Below are positions 8,695 to 17,864 of a DNA stretch of 64,000 nucleotides, piece by piece (positions within the stretch are counted from its first letter, which is position 1; every line of letters starts with the position of its first letter). Under the pieces are notes generated by a model. That model saw only the letters and a program-made list of their open reading frames with translations. It was not told where the DNA came from and did no database searches. Position numbers and translations under genes: made by a program. The stretch spans positions 620,001-684,000 of the forward strand of contig NZ_JBNPXC010000001.1 in the NCBI RefSeq assembly GCF_050433505.1, written 5' to 3'. The DNA is from Methanobacterium_D oryzae (lineage in GTDB: Archaea; Methanobacteriota; Methanobacteria; Methanobacteriales; Methanobacteriaceae).

Positions 8695-9159
8695 TTACTT
8701 CAAAGATTCTAAATATTCTTCAAGTGTACTATTTGGAATTATCTCGAAAGATACTGTTCCCTGCACTGATCTCCTGCTCATAAATCGATATGCAAATGAT
8801 TTTGAATATTTTTTAGCATATTTCTCATTTTTCCACTCGTAAATTCCCTGAAAATAATTATTTTCATAGTTCAGGGTCCAAACTTTGGCTTTGAAACCTT
8901 GAAGTCCAATAAAAAATGGTACAGGGAGCCAGGAGAAGCGTATGTTATTTTTGGGATCCATGCCTGAAAGTAAAAATTTAACTTTGAAAACAGCAGGTTT
9001 ATCTATTTTTGCATTGACTTTAACCTCTCTGAAAATGACAAATTCCTCATTATCTTCTGTAACTATAACTTTACCTATTTTTTCTCTAGAAAAATGAACT
9101 TTTCTCCTTAAAAAAAGGCTAATGGTGTTTAAAAGTGAATATAAGGGATTAAATAACAT
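8695..9159 (-). CDS. Hypothetical protein, possible dimeric alpha/beta-barrel (YdhR-like) fold
   Basis: A 154-residue soluble protein. The second half (FIGLQGFKAKVW, FQGIYEWKNEKYAKKYSKSFAYRF, then VSFEIIPN) has the strand-helix-strand rhythm and Trp/Tyr pattern of YdhR or antibiotic-biosynthesis-monooxygenase-like ferredoxin folds. This is inference from pattern; no catalytic residues can be assigned. It is monocistronic, convergent with the DUF308 gene. Confidence 0.5.
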   Translation of the reverse strand: MLFNPLYSLLNTISLFLRRKVHFSREKIGKVIVTEDNEEFVIFREVKVNAKIDKPAVFKVKFLLSGMDPKNNIRFSWLPVPFFIGLQGFKAKVWTLNYENNYFQGIYEWKNEKYAKKYSKSFAYRFMSRRSVQGTVSFEIIPNSTLEEYLESLK

Positions 9160-9243
9160 TTTATAACCTTAGTTCTCATTACATATATTAATTTTGATTA
9201 ATGTTCATTTAAAGAAAATATTAACAAATAGTTGTTATCTAAA

Positions 9244-9612
9244 TTATTTTTCAGCTGTTTTTAAGTTTCTGTATTTATTGTATCCCCAGAACCATCTGAT
9301 TGACCATAAAAAGTGGAATGCAGAAAGCCATACATTCCCCGGATAAAAATAAATGGCTACTCCCACAAAGATATTTAATAAAGCTATTAATAAGAATATA
9401 ATCGGATTTTTAGTAAAAAATGAGAAAGTACCAATAAAAGTCTGGATACCTGATGCATAAATCAATGAGGGTGGAATTCCAAGAATAAACCATATTAAAA
9501 AAGCGAAAATTCCAAAAATTATCCTTCCTACAGCCCTAGATTTCAAAAAAAATTGATCCATCCATGAAGGCAACTCTTCTTTATCTTTTTTATCAGGGCT
9601 TTTATTGGCCAT
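9244..9612 (-). CDS. Small membrane protein, paralogue of 54224-54592
   Basis: A 122-residue protein with a charged N terminus (MANKSPDKKDKEELP), three hydrophobic segments (about 30-52, 65-85 and 88-105) and a conserved C-terminal motif AFHFLWSIRWFWGYNKYR. The same motif with Y for W, and the same length, occur in the protein at 54224-54592. No known family is recognised. The ATG lies 83 bp from the neighbouring minus-strand gene, so it is probably transcribed alone. Confidence 0.65.
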   Translation of the reverse strand: MANKSPDKKDKEELPSWMDQFFLKSRAVGRIIFGIFAFLIWFILGIPPSLIYASGIQTFIGTFSFFTKNPIIFLLIALLNIFVGVAIYFYPGNVWLSAFHFLWSIRWFWGYNKYRNLKTAEK

Positions 9613-9705
9613 CTAACTATTCCTATTTTTTTATTAAAATCTTGGAGTATGCATATAATCTATTTATAATTATAAATATTTATATTAATTTTTTATTGAA
9701 ATATT

Positions 9706-10371
9706 TTACCAATATCCATCAGTAAATCGGATCCTAACCCAATCTTTGCCTCTACTTGTGAGATAACCTCCAAGAGCAGTTATGTAAAGTATGGACGGAT
9801 AAGCGATAAGTCTTTCAGTGCCACCAATGCCCAAATATGATATTAGTGGATTAGAAGCTCCAGTACCTAAAATGAGGAGTGATATTAGAGTTAAAAGAGA
9901 TAATATACCAAATATCATTGATACTATAACCATGGGGATATTAAGGCCCAGTCGATAGCTGAATATAACAGCTAAACTTCCGAAGAGAAATGTTAACACC
10001 GAAAAGAATAAGTGAGGATCCCCAGTATATGCTGGAAATATTCCAACTCCTATAGCGCCTATAGCAGAAATTGCAAGGCATGATGAGAAAAGACGGCACC
10101 CTCCACTTTTAAGGATTAAATAAACTGCAATAAGACTTAAAATTCCAAGAATAATAATGCTGAGATTGAAGATGGTAGCAGATGGTTCTACAGGAGGCAC
10201 TGAACCTCCAAGATGGCTTAAGGTATTTTGTCCAATACTGTAACCTGGAAACAATGCTTCAGCCAGGTTAACTACCAGAATAAACTGCAAGGAACCTATT
10301 ATCAATATAATTCCTGCTGCCTCATAATATTCCTTCTCAGGCTTGAATATACTTCCCCTTTGAATTTTCAT
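9706..10371 (-). CDS. DUF998 membrane protein
   Basis: A 221-residue protein with six membrane helices. The DUF998 hallmark is the first loop with PGYSIGQNTLSHLGG, followed by alternating helices and a late loop. The function of the family is unknown. ATG 10371 is preferred to GTG 10410 because GGTGA precedes it by five bases, while no binding site precedes the GTG. The MBL hydrolase gene lies 44 bp upstream on the same strand and may share its transcript. Confidence 0.78.
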   Translation of the reverse strand: MKIQRGSIFKPEKEYYEAAGIILIIGSLQFILVVNLAEALFPGYSIGQNTLSHLGGSVPPVEPSATIFNLSIIILGILSLIAVYLILKSGGCRLFSSCLAISAIGAIGVGIFPAYTGDPHLFFSVLTFLFGSLAVIFSYRLGLNIPMVIVSMIFGILSLLTLISLLILGTGASNPLISYLGIGGTERLIAYPSILYITALGGYLTSRGKDWVRIRFTDGYW

Positions 10372-10415
10372 AAATTCACCATCGAGATATTCTATATGTA
10401 TGAAATTCACTATTC

Positions 10416-11120
10416 TTACTTTTTATGCTTTTCATATTCTTTCTCTAATAATATACGACTAATTGCTTTCCCATGTCCGGGTAAAAATAGCTTACAATCT
10501 GTTTCAAGGAGTTTTTTCCAGCTTTTAATCATAGTTTCAGGATCTTCTGCAAAGGGAGGATATGCTGAATTTGGAAAAATACCAAATATACAATCACCGG
10601 CAATAGCCACTTCATTGTCAATAATAATACTCATAGAGCCTTTTGAATGTCCTGGAGTATGAATAATATAAGCATTGAATTCAGAGGGACTTAAATCAAG
10701 TTTTTCATCTACAAGGATATCGGGTTCTGCAGGTTTATATTTATAATGTTTTTGAAGTGATTTTCCAAGTAAATTAACTCCAAATCTAGTTAAAGGATTA
10801 GTTCCTGAGGGTAGAGTGTTATATCCGTGCTTTAAATTATCGGCTTCGTTTTCATGGCAAATTATTTTACAACCATATTTATTTTTTAGATCTGCAGCAT
10901 TTTCAGCGTGATCAAAATGAGTGTGAGTTAAAATGAGATAAGATAATTTAGTTTTACCTAAAAGTTCGTTAAGTTTAGCTGTAAGTTTTTTCCATGAGTT
11001 CTGGCGTCCAGTATCAACAAGGACATAATTATTTTGACATTTAATTAAAAAAGAATTGCTTCGACCATTTAGAGTTTGGTAAATTATGCAGTTTTCTGTT
11101 TTCCAGTTTTTTAAAGCCAT
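10416..11120 (-). CDS. MBL-fold metallo-hydrolase
   Basis: A 234-residue metallo-beta-lactamase-fold hydrolase with all metal motifs: THTHFDHAE near residue 65, HTPGHSKGS near 155, AGDCIFG near 173 and LPGHGK near 213. The overall layout resembles glyoxalase II-like single-domain hydrolases; the substrate is unknown. It is the first gene of a likely unit with the DUF998 gene. A second MBL paralogue lies at 711-1373. Confidence 0.87.
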   Translation of the reverse strand: MALKNWKTENCIIYQTLNGRSNSFLIKCQNNYVLVDTGRQNSWKKLTAKLNELLGKTKLSYLILTHTHFDHAENAADLKNKYGCKIICHENEADNLKHGYNTLPSGTNPLTRFGVNLLGKSLQKHYKYKPAEPDILVDEKLDLSPSEFNAYIIHTPGHSKGSMSIIIDNEVAIAGDCIFGIFPNSAYPPFAEDPETMIKSWKKLLETDCKLFLPGHGKAISRILLEKEYEKHKK

Positions 11121-11325
11121 AATATCAATTATTTAATTTTTAGAAAAAAATTAAAACTTTCTTTTCTCTTTCTCGTATTGTAAAGTATATTCTTGCATCT
11201 TTAAAGTTTTCCATATTTTTTCTTTAGGAACTTGTAATTTAAAATTAATTAACATAAGTCTTAAAATAAAAAAGAAACATATTATTAACAATTATAAATT
11301 TAGTATTAAAATAAGGATAATAAAA

Positions 11326-11523
11326 ATGTCATCAAAAGATCAAGCAGAAAATAAGTATAATTCAGAAGAGCTTTTAAAAAGAGCACACAAATTCAAGGGT
11401 GAAAACTTTGAAGAATTGCTTAAAGAAATTGAGGAAGCAATCGAAAAATCAGAAGAACGTGATGAAAAACTTTTAAGGGCCAAAAAGGCAGTCACTGCAA
11501 GAATGGCATCAAGAGAAAAATAA
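11326..11523 (+). CDS. Small charged helical protein
   Basis: A 65-residue, Lys/Glu-rich, helix-forming protein (MSSKDQAENKYNSEELL at the start, AVTARMASREK at the end) with no Cys and no membrane segment; a coiled coil is likely from residue 25 to 55. AAGGAT precedes the ATG. No family is recognised. It is flanked by AT-rich spacers of 205 and 152 bp and stands alone. Confidence 0.55.
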   Translation: MSSKDQAENKYNSEELLKRAHKFKGENFEELLKEIEEAIEKSEERDEKLLRAKKAVTARMASREK

Positions 11524-11675
11524 CAAACGTTAGAAAGAGCATTGGCTTAAAGTCTTTGAGATATTAAATATTATTTCTAAAATATTTTTATTCTAAGTGA
11601 TGTATCAAAAAAATAGTTAAGAAGGATTTAATCCTTCAATATTTCATTTAAATAGATAATTCTTTTTATCAATCA

Positions 11676-13817
11676 TCAATTAGATGATCTTAAACTCATT
11701 GCCTCTCCTGAAGGCTGTAACAAGTTATCAAATCCGCCTTCTTTTAGCATCAATCGCATATCAACCGCTAATGCTCCATCACCTTCATCAAATACCATTA
11801 ATGGATTGATTTCAAACTCATTAATTTCTGGGAAGTCTGTGACAAGTTGTGAAATCCTTAATATTATATCTACAATGGAATCAATATCCTTAGGCTTATC
11901 TCCTCTTGTTCCTTCAAGAAGTTCATGAGTTTTAATTCCAGCTACCATATCCTTTGCTTCAGTTTCATTTACAGGTGCAATCTGGAATTTAACATCTTTT
12001 AATACTTCAACATATATGCCTCCAAGTCCAAACATGAGCATTGGGCCAAAAGTGGGATCTTGAACCATGCCTATAATTACTTCTTTACCGCCAGATAACA
12101 TTTTCTGTAATTGAACACCTTCTAAATGTGCATTAGGTTCTTTTTTTGGTATATTTTCCATCATATCTTCATAAGCGACTTTAACTTCTCCCCTATTTTT
12201 CAAGTTAAGTTTAATTCCTCCAACATCAGATTTATGTGAAATTTGGGGAGACACAATTTTCATAACAAGAGGATATCCTATTTCTTCAGCAGCTTTTACA
12301 GTTTCTTCAAGAGTTTTTGTAATTGCAGTACCTACTGTTGGGATTCCATAAGCTTTCAGTATATCAAACGATTCAAGACCAAGAGTGTGCATACCTTTTT
12401 CCTTTGCCTCTTCAATGATATTTTTAACAGCAACCTTATCAACATCAAATTCAGGTGATTTAGGGTATTCTTGATCTTTAATAATGCTGTAATCATATAA
12501 TTTTTTCATACTTTTAACAGCTCGTTTAGGATACAAGTAATTAGGGATCTGTTTTAGAGCAAGGAGCTTTTCAGCACCTTCAAAACTGGTTCCTCCAAAG
12601 AAACTGCATAAAATTGGTTTTTCAGATCTTTCTGCATGTTCAATTGCAACATCAGCAATTCCTTCAGCATCAGTAACAGATTGAGGTGTTACTAAATAGA
12701 TTACTCCATCCACATTAGGATCTTCTAAAACAGTTTCAAGGGCAAATGCATATCTTTCTGGACTTGCATCACCCAGTACATCAACAGGATTTTTAACACT
12801 TGCAGTATCTGGTAATCCTTCTTTTAGTTTTTCTCTGGTTTCACATGTAAGTTGAGCAATCTCAAGACCATTCTTTATCGCGACGTCTGTAGTCATAATA
12901 GCAGGACCACCAGCATTTGTAATTATGGCTATTCTATTCCCTTTTGGAAGTGGGGAGAATGCAAGGGCACTACTGTAATCCATCATTTCATCAAGAGAAT
13001 TTACACGAATAATTCCACATTGGGAGAATGCTGCTTCATATGCTGAGTCAGAACCTGCAATTGTACCAGTATGGGAAGAAACTGCTTCAGATCCCTTGGA
13101 TGTTCTTCCAGATTTTATAACAAGAACTGGTTTTTTCCGGGATGCTCTTCTGCTGGCTCTTATAAAACCAGGGCCGTCAACAATTCCCTCAAGATATGCG
13201 GTTATAACTTCTGTATTTTCATCTTCCATGAAGTCTTTCATGCAATGATTTTCATTAATCACTGCTTTATTTCCCAGACTGACAATTCTAGAAAACCCTA
13301 TATTCTTTTTATCTGCATAATCAAGAATTGCTGCCATTATAGCTCCAGATTGGGTCATGAAAGATATTTTTCCTTTATGGGCAATATCAGAAGAAAATGA
13401 TGCATTCATATCATTGTAAGTGTTCATTATACCTAAACAGTTAGGACCCACAAGTTTGATACCATAATTTTTGCATATTTCCACTAGTTGATTTTCTAGT
13501 TTAGCTCCTTCTTCATCAATTTCTTTAAATCCAGCTGAAATTACAACAATATTTTTTATTCCAGTTTCTCCACATTCTTCAACTGTTGCTGGAATTAAAT
13601 GGGCAGGTATGGTTATAACTGCAAGATCTACAAGTCCATGTTCTTTTATTGAGGCATAGGCAGGTATTCCATGTATCTTACCGCCTTTAGGATTAATTGG
13701 AACGATTTTTCCCTTATAATAATTTAAAAGAGATTTCATTATGTCATATCCAATTTTACCCTTTGTCTCTGATGCACCAATTACTGCAACGGATTTTGCA
13801 TTGAACATATCATGCAT
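11676..13817 (-). CDS. ADP-forming acyl-CoA (acetate-CoA ligase-type) synthetase, fused alpha-beta
   Basis: A 713-residue fusion of the two subunits of NDP-forming acyl-CoA synthetase. The N-terminal part has the CoA-binding Rossmann fold (KSVAVIGASETKGKIGYD), then GPNCLGIMNT and the SHTGTIAGSD segment with the phosphohistidine; the C-terminal 230 residues are an ATP-grasp domain (GIPTVGTAIT, GYPLVMKIVSPQISHKSDVGG). It interconverts acyl-CoA + ADP + Pi with acid + CoA + ATP; the preferred acid is unknown. ATG 13817 is chosen because GGTGAT ends four bases upstream. A 17-codon frame with its own GGTGAT overlaps this start. Confidence 0.9.
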   Translation of the reverse strand: MHDMFNAKSVAVIGASETKGKIGYDIMKSLLNYYKGKIVPINPKGGKIHGIPAYASIKEHGLVDLAVITIPAHLIPATVEECGETGIKNIVVISAGFKEIDEEGAKLENQLVEICKNYGIKLVGPNCLGIMNTYNDMNASFSSDIAHKGKISFMTQSGAIMAAILDYADKKNIGFSRIVSLGNKAVINENHCMKDFMEDENTEVITAYLEGIVDGPGFIRASRRASRKKPVLVIKSGRTSKGSEAVSSHTGTIAGSDSAYEAAFSQCGIIRVNSLDEMMDYSSALAFSPLPKGNRIAIITNAGGPAIMTTDVAIKNGLEIAQLTCETREKLKEGLPDTASVKNPVDVLGDASPERYAFALETVLEDPNVDGVIYLVTPQSVTDAEGIADVAIEHAERSEKPILCSFFGGTSFEGAEKLLALKQIPNYLYPKRAVKSMKKLYDYSIIKDQEYPKSPEFDVDKVAVKNIIEEAKEKGMHTLGLESFDILKAYGIPTVGTAITKTLEETVKAAEEIGYPLVMKIVSPQISHKSDVGGIKLNLKNRGEVKVAYEDMMENIPKKEPNAHLEGVQLQKMLSGGKEVIIGMVQDPTFGPMLMFGLGGIYVEVLKDVKFQIAPVNETEAKDMVAGIKTHELLEGTRGDKPKDIDSIVDIILRISQLVTDFPEINEFEINPLMVFDEGDGALAVDMRLMLKEGGFDNLLQPSGEAMSLRSSN

Positions 13818-13863
13818 GCCTATCACCTATTACTGTCATTGACTTTGTATTGATTGTATCCAT
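13810..13863 (-). CDS. Possible 17-residue leader peptide overlapping the acyl-CoA synthetase start
   Basis: ATG at 13863 is preceded by GGTGATAAAC, a good archaeal binding site. The frame (MDTINTKSMTVIGDRHA) ends with TGA at 13810-13812, eight bases inside the synthetase gene. Translating ribosomes would end right at the synthetase start, a layout that allows translational coupling. No conservation evidence is available. Confidence 0.35.
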   Translation of the reverse strand: MDTINTKSMTVIGDRHA

Positions 13864-14105
13864 GTTTATCACCTATAATGTTAGTTTATGCTTAAATTTC
13901 TTTGATATCTTGGAGTGTAATTGAAAAGGTCATTTTTCAAATGAATCACTCTTATATGTGGTATTACAGGATTTAATTTAAAAAACTTTTGAATTCAATT
14001 TTTATGGTAAACATCCCCTATAAGATTATAACAAGGAGAATAAGAAATATTAATGTTTAAGAGCCCTGTAAACATAATATAACTTGACAAAGGGGAAATT
14101 CAAAA

Positions 14106-14570
14106 ATGCGAGACAAACGATTCATAGCAGAACATAGGGGCGGACCTCTTAAAAAAGAAGAACACTACCAGTTAATGGAATGGGCCGCAAACTGCTCGGA
14201 ACATGTGCTGCATCTTTTCGGTGAAAAAATTGATGAAAGATTAATAAATGCGCTGAATGTGGCTCGTAGGTGGAGGAGAGGGAATGCTTCAGTAGGGGAA
14301 GCAAGAGAAGTTTCTGTAGCTGCGCATAGGGTAGCTAGGGAATCTTCAAACCCGACTGCAATTTCTGTGGCTCGTTCTGCGGGACATGCTGTTGCAACTG
14401 CGCATATGGCTGACCACTCATTGGGAGCAGCGTGGTATGCTTTAAAGGCTGTGAAAAATGCTGGTAAATCAGTAGATGAAGAAAGAAAATGGCAAGATGA
14501 ACAATTACCATTAGAAATTAAGGAACTGGTCTTAACTGCAAGGGAAGCAAAGAAATTTAGCGAGATATAG
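14106..14570 (+). CDS. Imm5-like putative immunity protein
   Basis: A 154-residue helical protein whose pattern (HYQLMEWAANCSEHVLHLFG, then ALNVARRWRRGNASVGEARE, HRVARES, SAGHAVATAHMADHSLGAAWYALKAV) matches the Imm5-like family of putative immunity proteins. Such proteins are named from their neighbourhood with polymorphic toxins. No toxin gene lies beside it here, so it is an orphan, or serves another role. A TATA-rich spacer precedes it; AAAGGGGAAATTC lies before the ATG. One copy of the intergenic repeat follows its stop. Confidence 0.7.
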   Translation: MRDKRFIAEHRGGPLKKEEHYQLMEWAANCSEHVLHLFGEKIDERLINALNVARRWRRGNASVGEAREVSVAAHRVARESSNPTAISVARSAGHAVATAHMADHSLGAAWYALKAVKNAGKSVDEERKWQDEQLPLEIKELVLTAREAKKFSEI

Positions 14571-14599
14571 GGATTTAGAGGAATTTTTACATTTACTCG

Positions 14600-14637
14600 T
14601 TAAAGAAGATTATTTTTAGCTAAAAGCCGTTATATTA
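14600..14637 (+). repeat. Intergenic repeat family copy 1
   Basis: Shares GATTATTTTTAGC and CGTTATATT with the copy at 20485, with a 7- instead of 8-base spacer between the two blocks. It lies 30 bp after the Imm5-like stop. See the repeat finding for the family. Confidence 0.6.
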
Positions 14638-14812
14638 GTGATAAAATCATTAAAACTCAAATTAATTAAATTAATTAATTTTTAAGAATGTTCATTTTTT
14701 CTACGGGTTCGAAGAATATTGTGAAATAAAAAAGTGAATCCCCTTATAATTCATCCCATAAATTAATAATATTTTAGTATAAAATAATAGTTTATAACTG
14801 AAGGAGTTTTTT

Positions 14813-15484
14813 ATGACAGATGAAAATCAGGGAAATTTGGGAACAGATATCATTCGGTTTCATAGAATCATTACACGTGGTCTGGAAATAACTATTCAAA
14901 ATGTCAACCGATTTTTGGAAATTGGAGCCCTAAAAGAAGAAAAACGAGAGGGTTTCATCAAATACGTTCAAAGCTTTTCAACAGTTTTAGATGCGCACCA
15001 CATTCATGAAAATGAGAAGATCTTTCCATACTTTAAGGATAAATTACCTGATGCGCCCTATGATCAATTAATGGCACAACATAAAGGAATTAATGTATTA
15101 TTAACTCAAATTAATGGCGGAATTAACAACCTAAAATCCAATGTAGATGAATTGAAGTCATTAGATTTACTTAAAACTAGTTTAGAGAAGATTGATAGGA
15201 TATGGCAGATTCATATGAAGACTGAGGAGGAAAAGATATTTGAACGCGTAGGAAGTTTGAACATTAGTTTGGAAGAGACTAATAGGTTAAGAGCAGAGTT
15301 TTCCGAGTTTTTTGGAGAACATGCGAAACCTGCGTACCTAATAGTGCCTTTTATGCTGTATAACTTATCTCCAAAGGATCGTGTAGTAATAGCTCAAGGA
15401 TTTCCAGAAATTATAACAAAACAGCTTGTAAATGCTGATTGGAAAGATGAATGGGCACCAATGCAGCCATTTTTAATTATATAA
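14813..15484 (+). CDS. Hemerythrin-domain protein
   Basis: A 223-residue protein whose first 165 residues form a four-helix hemerythrin-like bundle with the expected metal ligands: H17 in RFHRI, HHIHENEKIFPYF (His and Glu), QHKGIN and HMKTEEEKIFE. Such HHE domains bind a di-iron site and act in oxygen or NO sensing, binding or repair, or in iron handling. The C-terminal 60 residues (PAYLIVPFMLYNLSPKDR) are not part of the bundle and resemble the tail of bacterial HHE proteins. GAAGGAG lies seven bases before the ATG. It is monocistronic. Confidence 0.85.
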   Translation: MTDENQGNLGTDIIRFHRIITRGLEITIQNVNRFLEIGALKEEKREGFIKYVQSFSTVLDAHHIHENEKIFPYFKDKLPDAPYDQLMAQHKGINVLLTQINGGINNLKSNVDELKSLDLLKTSLEKIDRIWQIHMKTEEEKIFERVGSLNISLEETNRLRAEFSEFFGEHAKPAYLIVPFMLYNLSPKDRVVIAQGFPEIITKQLVNADWKDEWAPMQPFLII

Positions 15485-15551
15485 ATCAAACATATCAATA
15501 AAATGACGGGACTTCCATAAAAAAAATGAAAAAAATCTTTTTTTAGACAAA

Positions 15552-16058
15552 TTATTGAGTAGAGTTTTGATATTTAGATAAGAAGTTCAAAATATCATTA
15601 ATAAATTTCAAAGTACCTGTCTCTATTTGCCCTGTTAAAGCATCTAAATCACTAAAATTAGGATTATCCACTAAAATATGCTCTATAATAGAATCAATGC
15701 CATCTATAGTTGATGGAATGTGGTATTTATCAAAATCGTTTTCCCTAAACAGTTTCCAGTATTTATTTTGAACTTTTTTATTAGATCCTGCTAACCAAAC
15801 TTCAAATTTAAATGTATCATAAACAAAAACTATTGCTATTTTTAGTTTTTGATGTTTTAATGGTTCTGGGGTGAAGGAAAAATAGGTCATATCCATATAT
15901 CCCTGATAAATACCAGATACAAAGTATTCAGAATATTTATTTTTAAAATACGCCCTTAAATCCATTATATACTTCATTAAGACCATATATGCCTCCTGTA
16001 TGTAACCATTCTCTAACTGTTTTTTGTATTCAATCATATATTCTTGAAATGATTCCAA
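15552..16058 (-). CDS. DUF7000-like hypothetical protein
   Basis: A 168-residue soluble alpha/beta protein. The stretch YMVLMKYIMDLRAYFKNKY, then GIYQGYMDMTYFSFTP, KLKIAIVFVYDTFKFEVWLAG and QNKYWKLF resembles the DUF7000 family (assigned from memory, so moderate confidence). Function unknown. The start is TTG at 16058 with GGAGG eight bases upstream. It converges with the hemerythrin gene. Confidence 0.6.
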   Translation of the reverse strand: MESFQEYMIEYKKQLENGYIQEAYMVLMKYIMDLRAYFKNKYSEYFVSGIYQGYMDMTYFSFTPEPLKHQKLKIAIVFVYDTFKFEVWLAGSNKKVQNKYWKLFRENDFDKYHIPSTIDGIDSIIEHILVDNPNFSDLDALTGQIETGTLKFINDILNFLSKYQNSTQ

Positions 16059-16237
16059 ATTAAATTCCTCCGGAAACTTTGCTTAATAAATATGGATTAA
16101 TTTAATTTAAAAGATTTTTTTGTTTGATATTAACTTCGAATATTTTAAGTTAAAAGTCTCTATTTTAAAATATATTAAAATCAAATTAAACAGTAATAAA
16201 ATAGTTAACAGATTTTTGATCCCTAGTAAGGAGTAAC

Positions 16238-16717
16238 ATGATGGATGATATTAGCAATAAAGTTGAATACCTAAAATTAAGTGCCAATAATCTGGAAGAA
16301 CTTATTAAATTAATAAAACTCTATGAAAATGTCTTCCAAATGGAACCGTTCCAATATCCCTCTCATGATTATCTGGAGAAGATATTAAAAAACGAAAACA
16401 CCATTTTTGTGGTTGCTAAATATGAAGAAGAGATCATAGGAGGATTAACAGCCCATGAATTAGCATCTACATATTTTGAAGTCAATGAAGTATATGTCTA
16501 TGATCTGGCCGTTCGTCAGGATTTCCAGAGAAAAGGGATAGGAACCAGATTAATAGATAAATTAAAAAAGTTTTCCTGTAGTAAAGGAGATAAAGAAATA
16601 TTTTTACAAGCAGATATTGGAGATGATTATGCCATAGATTTTTACAAGAAAATCGGTGGAGTTCCAGAGGATGTTATTCATTTTTCCTTTGCATGTAAAG
16701 AAAATAAGAAAAAATAA
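16238..16717 (+). CDS. GNAT acetyltransferase, AAC(3)-I-like
   Basis: A 159-residue GNAT N-acetyltransferase. The acetyl-CoA loop is VRQDFQRKGIGTRLID (near residue 90). The C-terminal pattern FLQADIGDDYAIDFYKKIGGVPEDVIHFSF closely follows the layout of aminoglycoside 3-N-acetyltransferases type I (QAD-GD-PAI-LY-KLG-EDVxHFDI). The natural substrate in an archaeon is unknown, and resistance activity must not be assumed. GGAG lies before two adjacent ATG codons (16238 and 16241). It is monocistronic, with AT-rich flanks. Confidence 0.82.
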   Translation: MMDDISNKVEYLKLSANNLEELIKLIKLYENVFQMEPFQYPSHDYLEKILKNENTIFVVAKYEEEIIGGLTAHELASTYFEVNEVYVYDLAVRQDFQRKGIGTRLIDKLKKFSCSKGDKEIFLQADIGDDYAIDFYKKIGGVPEDVIHFSFACKENKKK

Positions 16718-16807
16718 AAAACAATAATGGTCTTTCAAATCCATACGACTGGGTACAGGAGTTTATTTAAAAATAAGAAGCTATTTTTAATTTATTATGG
16801 TTATAAT

Positions 16808-17392
16808 TTAAAAGTTGATAATTGGTTTTCTAAGCAATTCCGAGATCAACGCATGAAATAGAGAAAATGGTACTAAAAATGTCCCTAACATCATAGTTAT
16901 CTCGTATCTCAAACTGCTTCTTGGGTCAGGATTACCTCTAAGTCGGTTAAAAAAAGAGCTCCAGGGAATGCCATAGGTATTTCCAATCATAATAGTACGA
17001 ATTGTACCTAAAATCCCTCTTGCTTTGGAGATTCCATAAACATCTACAATATGTTCCCATGATGCCTTACTGGGGTTTCCTCTGCTATCTGCATAGTATT
17101 TTGCAAATGTAATTGCTGCAACCTCGTCATCTGGGACATCATCTATACTTCCTGCTAAAATTTTCCTGATCTCTTCACAGCTCATTCCACTTTCAAGAGC
17201 CTTTCTGGTATGTGCATGAGAACATAATCCGCAATGATTCACCTCTGTTACAGCCAACATAATCCTTTCAATAAATTTTGGGCTTATTTCATTGTTATCT
17301 TTAGCTTTATACATATATCGCATCGTTCTTATTCCATTGTAAAATATCCAATAAGATTCCCGAACAGAGTAAAGTTTCCTGCCGATTTCCAT
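16808..17392 (-). CDS. Carboxymuconolactone decarboxylase / AhpD-like protein
   Basis: A 194-residue protein with the AhpD-type redox motif CGLCSHAHTRKALE near residues 55-68 (CxxC followed by an essential His). The surrounding helices (MLAVTEVNHC, EVAAITFAKYYADS) fit the CMD fold, in which such proteins act as peroxidase partners or disulfide reductases. The C-terminal 45 residues are hydrophobic (ITMMLGTFLVPFSLFHALIS) and may associate with the membrane. It is divergent from the small gene at 17545. Confidence 0.82.
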   Translation of the reverse strand: MEIGRKLYSVRESYWIFYNGIRTMRYMYKAKDNNEISPKFIERIMLAVTEVNHCGLCSHAHTRKALESGMSCEEIRKILAGSIDDVPDDEVAAITFAKYYADSRGNPSKASWEHIVDVYGISKARGILGTIRTIMIGNTYGIPWSSFFNRLRGNPDPRSSLRYEITMMLGTFLVPFSLFHALISELLRKPIINF

Positions 17393-17544
17393 TTTCCACT
17401 ACTCCAAAATAATATATGTTATAATTATGTTATTAAAATATATTTTAATAGTGATAAATAATAGATATAGGTTGAAAATATTTTAGTTTTAAGATTTTTA
17501 GCAACTAATGAATATTAAAAATTAAATTAAAGGAGTTGATTAAT

Positions 17545-17751
17545 ATGGCAAAAGAAATACAACAAATGGTAATTGGTATAAGTCGAGAAGGCGATATAAT
17601 CGTTAAAAGCGCAAGAGGAAGAATATATACTGTTAAAAAAGCTGCAGGTTTAGAATTCAGTTGTGAAGATTTATTCAAGGATGTAGAAAGAGATTTATAC
17701 GCTACTATTGATACGGAAGCTGAAACTTGGGAATGTATCGCTATAGAATAA
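17545..17751 (+). CDS. Small hypothetical protein
   Basis: A 68-residue acidic, beta-rich protein (MAKEIQQMVIGISREGDII, VKSARGRIYTVKKAAGLEF, TWECIAIE). No family is recognised; the regular strands suggest a small barrel. ATG 17545 with AGGAG at 17531-17535 is preferred over the overlapping TTG at 17536, which would touch the binding site. It is monocistronic. Confidence 0.6.
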   Translation: MAKEIQQMVIGISREGDIIVKSARGRIYTVKKAAGLEFSCEDLFKDVERDLYATIDTEAETWECIAIE

Positions 17752-17864
17752 TAATTTATAAATAAAATTACATTTTAATATTCTTTTTAAAAGTTGCCTA
17801 GTTTAATAGTGACCTATATCTTGGATAATTTCAATACTTCTATTTTTTGAATGCTTTCATTTTT

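Noticed and set aside
11151..11255. 34-residue minus-strand frame (start MLINFKLQVPKEKIW)
   Set aside because: Protein-like composition but no binding site and no recognised family; may be a remnant.
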